64,000 bases of DNA from Limnospira sp035615495 (GTDB lineage: Bacteria; Cyanobacteriota; Cyanobacteriia; Cyanobacteriales; Microcoleaceae), in contig NZ_JAJENU010000517.1 in the NCBI RefSeq assembly GCF_035615495.1, forward strand, positions 1 through 64,000, read 5' to 3'. This document shows positions 32,150 through 38,662 of the stretch, piece by piece; position 1 is the first letter of the stretch; each line of letters opens with the position of its first letter. A program made the translations under genes and the position numbers. The notes beneath the pieces are model-generated. The model had not been told where the DNA came from. It worked only from the letters and a program-made list of their open reading frames with translations, and made no database searches.

Positions 32150-32410
32150 TTATTGATAAGCTTCACCCCGATGAACGATCAAACTAACAATGACTTTATT
32201 TTTATCATCATCAATCTGATAAATAACACGATAATCACCGATTCGATATCGATACCGACCGGAAAGACTCCCTTTGAGCGATTTAATATTGGGATGACTT
32301 CGGGGTGTTTGTTCCAGAACTTCTAAGCATCGGGCAATTTTGCGAGCCAGAGGACGATTGGCTGATGAATAAAACTTTTCGGCTTTCCGTGTCAACAGAA
32401 CTTTATACAT
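32150..32410 (-). CDS. RelE/ParE-type toxin
   Basis: An 86-residue basic protein. It begins MYKVLLTRKAEKFYSS and contains the RelE-fold core LKGSLSGRYRYRIGDYRVIY, including the conserved Arg residues in RYRIGDYRVIY that contact mRNA in RelE relatives, and ends IVSLIVHRGEAYQ. Its start overlaps the antitoxin gene by 8 bases, a standard type II arrangement. By family, it would cleave mRNA at the ribosome or inhibit growth another way; activity is not shown. Confidence 0.88.
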   Translation of the reverse strand: MYKVLLTRKAEKFYSSANRPLARKIARCLEVLEQTPRSHPNIKSLKGSLSGRYRYRIGDYRVIYQIDDDKNKVIVSLIVHRGEAYQ

Positions 32411-32654
32411 CTTTGCGAACGTCTCGCCAGTCTGTCAATTTATCCTCGGCAATATCTCGCTCGGCTTCTTCTAAAGCACCGCTAAAACCGGGAATAGCCA
32501 ATAATTCTTGGGTGGCTGTTTCTTCACTGTCTTCCTCCTGGATAAAGTCATTGGCAGTGATAATCACTTGGACTGGCGTTCCTTCGGGCAAGTCTAGCGG
32601 CTGCATGAGTCGTAACGTCCCTTGCTCATAAATTGCTTGCAGTGTAATTGTCAT
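32403..32654 (-). CDS. DUF104-type antitoxin
   Basis: An 83-residue acidic protein beginning MTITLQAIYEQGTLRLMQPL, followed by LPEGTPVQVIITANDF. This is the AF2212-like (DUF104/UPF0165) beta domain used as the DNA-binding or dimer part of many archaeal and cyanobacterial antitoxins. The C-terminal half (IQEEDSEETATQELLAIPGF and on) is acidic and helical, suited to wrap the toxin. It is upstream of and overlapping the RelE-type gene. Its upstream DNA is duplicated downstream of the toxin. Confidence 0.87.
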   Translation of the reverse strand: MTITLQAIYEQGTLRLMQPLDLPEGTPVQVIITANDFIQEEDSEETATQELLAIPGFSGALEEAERDIAEDKLTDWRDVRKDV

Positions 32655-32759
32655 CGCTTGGGGTTGAATATGAAAGTTATCTGAAGTTAATTATAACCGA
32701 TCGCGCTACTCTCAACGAAAGCGATCGCACCCCCTGTGTTTTTGGGAGGATGCGATCGC
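32634..32759. repeat. Antitoxin upstream region, second copy of flanking repeat
   Basis: This is the functional copy of the sequence duplicated at 31994-32091. It contains the antitoxin start (ATG on the minus strand at 32652-32654) and the 39-base block GCGATCGCACCCCCTGTG and on at 32721-32759, which ends in another HIP1 site. Confidence 0.88.
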
Positions 32760-32837
32760 AAGAGATGAAGCCGGACGAGAATTATCCTCAGCCTGGATTG
32801 CTTGAGAAAGAATCCAGGTGAGTTAGTCAAACCTCTG

Positions 32838-33075
32838 TTAGAAAAGAAAATCAGGCGTGTAATCGGCAAACATGGGATCGCCAGCCCAATCCAGCATGGG
32901 AGAACCCCACATATCGACCTGAACTAAGTGGGAAGCTCCTTCACTCCAGTCTACCAAGAAATCGTCACCGGCATAGTTCGGATCTCCAGGATAGTAAGAA
33001 AAAGGTTCAAACGTCCACTGATCGTAGGCATTATAGGAGCCATCCCACTGAAGAATTGGATCGATCTTGGCTTCC
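32838..33075 (-). pseudogene. Possible C-terminal remnant of an unrecognised protein
   Basis: A minus-strand frame of about 79 sense codons encodes an acidic, aromatic-rich stretch (ILQWDGSYNAYDQWTFEPFS, then PNYAGDDFLVDWSEGASH, ending ADYTPDFLF). Composition resembles genuine protein more than random frame, but there is no usable start: upstream of about 33075 the frame runs into the antisense of an NB-ARC fragment. I do not recognise a family. It may be the tail of a gene whose 5' part was lost at the same junction that beheaded the NB-ARC gene. Confidence 0.3.
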
Positions 33076-34008
33076 AAACTGCTGCGGGAGGTGGCGGGAG
33101 ACTTCGATCGCGTCATTTGGCGGAGTCTCGATTGCACCCCACCTTTAATTGATATTCTTTCACAACTGATTGCATTTCTATCAGCGGATGGAACAACCTC
33201 ATCGAACTTCCATCAAAGCTGTGAGTCTGTAAAGGCAGCGATCGCGCTCAGAGTGCGATCGCTGCCTCACACCGTCCCGGAAAATTCCCCCCCAGACGGC
33301 AATCCCGACTGTCTCAATGAAGGACTGCGAGAATTGATCGACTGCTTGCAACGGCAGCGTTGTTTGCTGATCTTCGACAGATGGGCCAGCCTGTTTGCCG
33401 AATGCGCCTTTGCCGGAACCTATCGTTCAGAATGTCGGGGGTACAGCGAACTCCTGCACCAAGTGGCGACATTACCCCATCAAAGTTGTATCGTTCTCAC
33501 CAGTGCGGTCGTGCCAAAAGCGATCGCCACACTTTCCGGCTCTCAGCGACCCGTCCGCGCATTCAAACTTTCCGGTTTGCATGAGGATGCCAAATATTTA
33601 CTTCAAGATAAAGGTCTTTGGGAAACGGAGCGATATTCCGATTTAATTGCCGCCTACGGTGGCAATCCCCTGGCGCTACAAATTGTCTCCACCACAATCT
33701 GGGAAATGTTCGGGGGTCAAATTTCCGAGTTTTTGAAATATGATTGGTTTGTGGGAGACTACGACGATCGCATCGCCCGACACTTTCGGCAACTGACTGA
33801 TTCGGAATGGGCAATCCTGAATTACCTGAAAAAGAAACCGCAACCCGTCACTTTGATCGAGATCGCGTCAACCTGCGAAACCGACCAAGAATTACAGGCT
33901 CTAGAATCGCTCCAACGGCGATCGCTGGTGAAACAGATTCGCCAAAATAATCAAGTGAAATATACCGTACCCAACCTGGTGAGACACTGCGCGATCGCAC
34001 AGGATTAA
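33067..34008 (+). pseudogene. Truncated NB-ARC (STAND) ATPase remnant
   Basis: About 313 codons. The sequence GDFDRVIWRSLDCTPPLIDI, CLLIFDRWASLF (Walker B region, with the usual DN replaced by DR), QSCIVLTSAVVPKAIATLSG, AAYGGNPLALQIVSTTIWEM and the winged-helix part LTDSEWAILNYLKKKPQPVT follow the NB-ARC region of cyanobacterial WD40-type STAND proteins. The usual N-terminal helix-turn-helix and the P-loop (GxxGxGKT) are missing; the frame begins with TTG right at the break. No WD40 or other sensor follows, since the frame stops soon after the winged helix. Without a P-loop it cannot bind ATP normally, so I call it a pseudogene. Confidence 0.75.
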
Positions 34009-34036
34009 TCAAAATCCTCTGTAATGGCAATCGTCT

Positions 34037-34128
34037 CGGGTTGCCACCATTTGAAATTCCCGGGCAAGCGCAGAGGCTTGCCCCTACCATTCTTATTATC
34101 TGTGGGGGCAACCTTATAGGGTTGCCCA
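34037..34128. repeat. Composite repeat, right island border
   Basis: The same words as in 31845-31990 appear in the same order and orientation: GGGTTGCCACCATTTGAAAT, CGGGCAAGCGCAGAGGCTTG, CCCCTACCATTCTTATTATC and GGGGGCAACCTTATAGGGTT. Together with the left copies it brackets the toxin-antitoxin pair and broken genes. Confidence 0.9.
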
Positions 34129-34213
34129 AATAACATTCAATCAGTAGTTGCCACAATCCGATTGAATCAAATGCTATACTTTTCCCATATCTTGCGATGA
34201 GAAACCATTTGCC

Positions 34214-35050
34214 ATGACCATCGCCAAATCTTCCGAACTCGGAATTACCTCACTCCCGGATCACACCCAACTCCCCGACTCCGATGGTACGTTCGTGAAA
34301 AACTTTCAGGAGCACCCCCAGAGTATTTTACTCACCGATTCCATTCAACCGACACTTGATCGCCTCCATCCGGACGGACAATATGCGATCGGACAAGATT
34401 GCGGCATCTACTGGCGGATGACGGAACCCCCGGAAAAAGGGGCGGAATGTCCCGACTGGTTTTATGTTCCCGAGGTCCCCCCCACCCTGGAGGGACAGGT
34501 GAGGCGTTCTTACGTCCTTTGGCAGGAATTTATTCCCCCGTTAATTGCCATCGAATTTGTTTCCGGGGACGGTTCGGAAGAGCGCGATCGCACCCCCCTG
34601 GCTCAACTCTCAAAAACCCGCCAAAAACCGGGGAAATTTTGGGTGTACGAACGGATCATCCGTCCGGCTTTTTATGCCATCTATGAAGTGCAGAAATCCA
34701 GTGTCGAGGTGTATCATTTAGTTGAAAATCACTATGAATTGATCTCCCCCAACGAGCGAGAGCATTATCCGATTCCCCAAATGGGTGTCGAGTTGGGAAT
34801 TTGGCGGGGACGCTACGGCAATTTGGAGTTGCCTTGGTTGCGGTGGTGGGACAGTGAAGGAAACTTGTTATTGACGGGAGACGAACGGGCTATAATTGAA
34901 CGACAGCGGGCCGAACGAGAACAACAGCGGGCCGAACGAGAGCAACGGCGGGCCGAACAAGCCGAACAGGAGTTGCAGCAGGAACGACAGCGGGCCGAAC
35001 GATTGGCGGAATTGCTGCGATCGCGGGGCATCGATCCGGAAGAATTGTAA
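34214..35050 (+). CDS. Uma2-family protein (DUF820) with coiled-coil tail
   Basis: A 278-residue member of the PD-(D/E)XK-like Uma2 family, hugely expanded in cyanobacteria. The core includes PDGQYAIGQDCGIYWRMTEP, PDWFYVPEVPP, LIAIEFVSGDGSEERD (the D-E/E-x-S region) and KFWVYERIIRPAFYAIYEVQ. From about residue 222 the chain becomes a charged helix made of repeats of the type QRAEREQ, ending LRSRGIDPEEL, a tail frequent in this family. The DNA coding for it is an imperfect 21-base repeat (CGGGCCGAACGAGAACAACA and variants). Nuclease activity is predicted by fold only, and the biological role is unknown. A TATACT box lies at 34172-34177. Confidence 0.87.
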   Translation: MTIAKSSELGITSLPDHTQLPDSDGTFVKNFQEHPQSILLTDSIQPTLDRLHPDGQYAIGQDCGIYWRMTEPPEKGAECPDWFYVPEVPPTLEGQVRRSYVLWQEFIPPLIAIEFVSGDGSEERDRTPLAQLSKTRQKPGKFWVYERIIRPAFYAIYEVQKSSVEVYHLVENHYELISPNEREHYPIPQMGVELGIWRGRYGNLELPWLRWWDSEGNLLLTGDERAIIERQRAEREQQRAEREQRRAEQAEQELQQERQRAERLAELLRSRGIDPEEL

Positions 35051-35109
35051 ACGATTTCGGAGGGCGCAAACCTTGCGCCCCTACGGTGTCGAAATTCCGC
35101 ACCTCGATT

Positions 35110-35892
35110 TTATGCGACCGACGTTTCCCGCCGTTCCAACTCCACTTCAAACCGTTCGCCCGGTTGGGGTTTGAGTACCCGCGTCGGGAGATTTTTTCGG
35201 GCGAGGGAAGAGCGAAAATCTTCGACATTTCCCACCGCTTTTAATGCGGAAATCAACAACCCTTCGTAGGTGACATCCCCGGCTTCCGCCGTCGGCAACA
35301 TCACCTGGGGGCGCACCCGTTCCGCCAGTTCCAAAGCGGATTTAGTGCCTTGGATGATGGAGCCGACCAGGGGTAATTTTAAATCGACAATGGGGGTAAT
35401 TACTACGTCGATAGGCGCCAACTCGTCGAGGGCGGATGAGTGGTAGCCGTGGGGTTCGTAGTAGAGGCTATAATTGGTATCACGATCGCGGATAACGTAG
35501 CCATTTTCCACCAACATCGGGCCGATGGGGGAACCGGGGACGGCGCGAATTTCGACGCGATCGCCCAACTGAAATGTCGCCCCGTGAGCCAGTGCGGTGA
35601 CTTGGGTATAGCCGAGATCTCGGGCGACTTGGGCGGCGTTGGGAGACGCCACGACCGGAATGTTTTTGTCGAGTTGTTTCAACGTGGGGGTGTGGGCGTG
35701 ATCCTCCAACCCCTGGGAGAGTAAAATGATATCGATGCGATCGGGAATGGGGCGGGGGGCGTGTTTTTCTCCCTTGAACAACCAGGGCAAATTCCCGAAT
35801 ACCAGAGAGCCGACGAGCCAGGGATCGACGAGGATTCGCTTTTCACCTATCTCGAATAGCCAAGAATTACTGTCCAACCAAGTAAAATACAT
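35110..35892 (-). CDS. MBL-fold hydrolase-like protein with degenerate metal motif
   Basis: A 260-residue protein of the metallo-beta-lactamase fold, UlaG/YycJ-like branch: MYFTWLDSNSWLFEIGEKRI, LVDPW, then the core. The position of the S-H-x-H-x-D-H metal motif reads SQGLEDH (residues 59-65), so both leading His residues are Gln and Leu, while Asp64-His65 remain. Further ligands are uncertain (GYHSSALDE, PTAEAGD). Similar degenerate forms are widespread in cyanobacteria, so this may be a non-hydrolytic or single-metal relative. The C-terminal KPQPGERFEVELERR region adds a short strand. There is no operon partner. Confidence 0.8.
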   Translation of the reverse strand: MYFTWLDSNSWLFEIGEKRILVDPWLVGSLVFGNLPWLFKGEKHAPRPIPDRIDIILLSQGLEDHAHTPTLKQLDKNIPVVASPNAAQVARDLGYTQVTALAHGATFQLGDRVEIRAVPGSPIGPMLVENGYVIRDRDTNYSLYYEPHGYHSSALDELAPIDVVITPIVDLKLPLVGSIIQGTKSALELAERVRPQVMLPTAEAGDVTYEGLLISALKAVGNVEDFRSSLARKNLPTRVLKPQPGERFEVELERRETSVA

Positions 35893-36116
35893 AAAGGATG
35901 ATTGCGGATGACATCATCTTTTATTGTGACATCCCGTCGCGACAATATCGATCGCCCCCCGGACGCGACGATTTTTTTGTCTTCCGGTCGCCCCCCGAGC
36001 ATCTATAATCGGCAAGTGAGCCGATCCCGACCGCAACGGGATGTCATTTTCATCGAGAGTGACGAGTCGCGGTGCATCCGAGTGCCGATTGTCGATAGTT
36101 TATGGAGGGGACGCCG

Positions 36117-37343
36117 ATGGAACCAACGAACGATAACTTACAACAACAGCTCAAGAGTTTGTCCGATCGCCATTCTCAACTCGGACAGGAGTTATCCCAA
36201 GCCGCAGTCGCCCTCGAAGCGTTCGGGACGCCCATCGGCGAACCGATGCTGCAAGCCCTGGTCAAATACAACCGCGATTTTGCCGGCGTACAACAGAAAT
36301 TGCAAAGTCTGGGAGAGCCCACCGCAGGGCAGGCCACATCCGTCGCCGCCCTGGAGCGGTTATGCCAAACCGTCGGTCGTCCCCCCGGCGACCCCGCCTC
36401 CGAAAAAGCGATCGCCCTTCTCGACCGGGTTCTCAGCCTCACCCACGGCGACCAACCGGACTTCGCCCCCCTGCAAAAAGCCCGGGAACAGGCCCGCCAA
36501 CTCAAACAAAAACTGGCGATCGCACCCGCCCCGGAAGCCCGGGAGTTGGCCGACAACCGCCACCCCCTCGCCGTCCTCCTCACCCTGATCGACAGTGCGG
36601 ACACCCTCGATGACGAACGGTGGGCGACCCTGGCCGAAACCGTCGAAACGGCCTTCGGGAAAGCTTTGGCCGTCGCCATTTCCCGGGGTAAAATCGCCCC
36701 CCCCTCAGCCCCTCCCGAGTCCGAAGCCCCCCCCGTCGAACGGAAAACCGTCAACCCGGATCTCGTCATTTTGGAAGAACCGGGCAGCACCGCCACACCC
36801 CCGGACGTGATCATCGTCCCCAGCGTGGAGATCCCCCAAAAACCCCCCACCATCGACGGCAAACATATCGTCTTCGGCAATGTCCCCATCGCCGGGAAGG
36901 CGACAGATCCGGCCCCAACCGGGCTGGCATCCGTGGGGTTGCGAGTCAGAGTCCACCTGCATGGATTGGGCGATCGCGACTTTGGCGCCCGGGAATATGC
37001 CGGAACCCGGGGACAGGGGCGGCGCCTGGAAGCCTTCCAAATCGCGATCGATCCCCCCGTACCCGGCTTGGAGGTGCGGTACATGGCCTACATTTCCGGA
37101 GTGGGAGATACCCCCAAAGTCTCCGGCGGCCAGCGGGTCGGGGAACCGGGCAAAAATCGCCAGATCGAGGGATTTGGCATCGAACTCGCCGGCCCCCAAG
37201 CCGCCAATTACGATATCTGCTACAACGCCCACATCCAAAATAAAGGCGATGTCCCCGTCTGCGCCAACGGCCAATACTGCGGCACCCGAGGTCAATCGCT
37301 CCGGGTCGAGGGGATCAAGGTTTGGGTGCAGCCGAAACGGTAG
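36117..37343 (+). CDS. Protein with helical N-terminus and three ChW-like repeats
   Basis: A 408-residue protein, no signal peptide. Residues 1-210 are helical and Gln/Glu/Ala-rich (LQQQLKSLSDRHSQLGQELS); a Pro-rich linker follows (PPSAPPESEAPP). From about residue 265 there are three repeats resembling ChW domains of clostridial surface proteins: LGDRDFGAREYAGTRGQGRR-LEAFQI, YMAYISGVGDTPKVSGGQRV, and YNAHIQNKGDVPVCANGQYC-GTRGQSLRVEGIKV. The hallmark GW pair of ChW is GD in all three. ATG 36117 is preferred because GGAGGGG (36104-36110) sits 6 bases before it; an ATG at 36102 overlaps that site. The function is unknown; a ligand-binding role is inferred from the repeats. Confidence 0.75.
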   Translation: MEPTNDNLQQQLKSLSDRHSQLGQELSQAAVALEAFGTPIGEPMLQALVKYNRDFAGVQQKLQSLGEPTAGQATSVAALERLCQTVGRPPGDPASEKAIALLDRVLSLTHGDQPDFAPLQKAREQARQLKQKLAIAPAPEARELADNRHPLAVLLTLIDSADTLDDERWATLAETVETAFGKALAVAISRGKIAPPSAPPESEAPPVERKTVNPDLVILEEPGSTATPPDVIIVPSVEIPQKPPTIDGKHIVFGNVPIAGKATDPAPTGLASVGLRVRVHLHGLGDRDFGAREYAGTRGQGRRLEAFQIAIDPPVPGLEVRYMAYISGVGDTPKVSGGQRVGEPGKNRQIEGFGIELAGPQAANYDICYNAHIQNKGDVPVCANGQYCGTRGQSLRVEGIKVWVQPKR

Positions 37344-37351
37344 TTGGAGTG

Positions 37352-37441
37352 GGGAATAGGGAATAGGGAATAGGGAATAGGGAATAGGGAATAGGGAATA
37401 GGGAATAGGTAATAGAGAGAACAGAGAACAGAGAACAGAGA
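37352..37441. repeat. GGAATAG and GAGAACA heptamer repeats
   Basis: About nine GGAATAG units pass through GGTAATAG into three GAGAACA units. This short tandem repeat lies just past the ChW-like gene, upstream of rpsF. Confidence 0.93.
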
Positions 37442-37544
37442 ATAGGGGTACTCCTTGCTGCTCACTCCGCCCTCAACGGGGAATCTGCAATCAGGGCGCA
37501 AGCCAGGGGCCCCTACGATTGAAAATTTCCCCACCGAATTGGTG

Positions 37545-37578
37545 TACAATGGATAGTTCCTTGCTTCCGTGCGGAAGC
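37545..37578 (+). promoter_or_regulatory. rpsF leader: -10-like box and hairpin
   Basis: TACAAT (37545-37550) could be a -10 element; TTGAAA lies 20 bases before it, a rather wide spacing. GCTTCC-GTGC-GGAAGC (37563-37578) is a perfect 6-bp hairpin with a 4-base loop, 13 bases before the AAGGAG of rpsF. Ribosomal protein S6 leaders can bind S6:S18, but I cannot show that this hairpin belongs to that motif. Confidence 0.35.
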
Positions 37579-37606
37579 CTGAATGGTCCACAAGGAGAAT
37601 CATTGT

Positions 37607-37945
37607 ATGAAATCGTTCGTCTACGAAACCATGTACATCCTGCGCCCCGACTTGAATGAGGAGCAGGTCGAAGCTGCGATCGGCAAATATCAGGATATCC
37701 TCCGGGAACACGGCGCCCAAAATTTGGAAGTCCAACACCTCGGCAAGCGCCGTCTGGCTTACGAAATCGCCAACCACCGCGAGGGCATCTACATCCAGAT
37801 GAACTACGAAGGGGGCGACAGCAAGCAGATCGCGGTCATGGAACGGGCGATGCGGATCAGTGATGACGTGATTCGCTATCTGACGTTGAAAGAAGATGTC
37901 GCCGCGGTTCAAGCCGAACCGGAACCGGAAGCCCAGGGAGTTTAG
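37607..37945 (+). CDS. rpsF: 30S ribosomal protein S6
   Basis: Small-subunit protein that pairs with S18 on the platform of the 30S particle. 112 residues. YETMYILRPDLNEEQVEAAI and LGKRRLAYEIANHREGIYIQ are the standard S6 strands and helix, followed by the MERAMRISDDVIRYLTLK helix. The tail EPEPEAQGV is short and acidic. AAGGAG lies 9 bases before ATG 37607. As in other cyanobacteria, no rpsR follows. A long-stem hairpin lies downstream. Confidence 0.97.
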   Translation: MKSFVYETMYILRPDLNEEQVEAAIGKYQDILREHGAQNLEVQHLGKRRLAYEIANHREGIYIQMNYEGGDSKQIAVMERAMRISDDVIRYLTLKEDVAAVQAEPEPEAQGV

Positions 37946-37963
37946 TCCCCCGGCGATCGCAGC

Positions 37964-38022
37964 CTCTCAACCCGTACCGCGTTCCGAGGGTCCCTCACTT
38001 GCCGATCGCGCCGGGTTGAGAG
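37964..38022 (+). terminator. Long-stem structure after rpsF
   Basis: CTCTCAACCCG (37964-37974) pairs perfectly with CGGGTTGAGAG (38012-38022). The 37-base loop contains a small GAGGG/CCCTC hairpin. TATTTTGAAA follows, only a weak T tract. It may be a terminator or a processing hairpin between rpsF and the next gene. Confidence 0.5.
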
Positions 38023-38067
38023 TATTTTGAAAACATATGTTTGAGGTTATAGGAGCGATCGGTTATC

Positions 38068-38622
38068 GTGAGTCAGACAAATCATGGAAGCCAACAAGAG
38101 CTTCAAGCTGAAGTCACCCGCCTGAGCGAAGAGTTGAAAATGCGCGATCAACTGGTGCAGCAACTCTCCCAGGAGTTGTTCCGTCTGGTCAAGGGCAACA
38201 CCTCATTGATGCCCGACCCGGAACTCACGGAGCGCCACCAGGCCCAGATGAAGTCCCTGCGCGACCAATTGCAGCAGGTCGAAGAACAGGTTAAGTTTTA
38301 TCAAGAGCAGATCGCCGATCGCGATTCTGAGGTGTACCAACTCCGACAGTCCGTCCAAGAACTGACCGATCGCTCCCGGATGCTCGAACAGGTGGTTCAG
38401 GAACTCCCCGGCGTCTACCGCCAGAAATTCTCCGAACGCCTCGAAGAAGTGATGGAAAAGGTGGAAAAATTGCAGCGGGAAAACCGCCAACTGCACGCCG
38501 AACTCCAGAGCGTCAGTTACCGTCTGGCCCAAAAGAGCCGCCGTCCCAGCGGTCTGGATTTGCCCAGCTTCCAACCGGGGACATCCGCTCCGGTGGAGTT
38601 CCCCAGCTTGGGAAACGCTTGA
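38068..38622 (+). CDS. Conserved cyanobacterial coiled-coil protein
   Basis: 184 residues starting at GTG with the AGGAG-like TAGGAGCGATC upstream. Nearly the entire chain is predicted coiled coil: LQAEVTRLSEELKMRDQLVQ, QLSQELFRLVKGNTSLMPDP, then DSEVYQLRQSVQELTDRSRM and ENRQLHAELQSVSYRLAQKS. The LVQQLSQELFRLVKGNT block recalls a conserved cyanobacterial protein family of unknown function that I think is called Npun_F5560, but I am not certain. No membrane segment or enzymatic motif is seen. Position after rpsF may or may not be significant. Confidence 0.75.
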   Translation: MSQTNHGSQQELQAEVTRLSEELKMRDQLVQQLSQELFRLVKGNTSLMPDPELTERHQAQMKSLRDQLQQVEEQVKFYQEQIADRDSEVYQLRQSVQELTDRSRMLEQVVQELPGVYRQKFSERLEEVMEKVEKLQRENRQLHAELQSVSYRLAQKSRRPSGLDLPSFQPGTSAPVEFPSLGNA

Positions 38623-38662
38623 TCGGGACTCGACTCCGAGGGCCAAATGTTGACCATCCTTC

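Noticed and set aside
32687..32869. 60-residue minus-strand frame upstream of the antitoxin
   Set aside because: It runs through the duplicated upstream repeat and lacks a ribosome binding site or protein-like composition.
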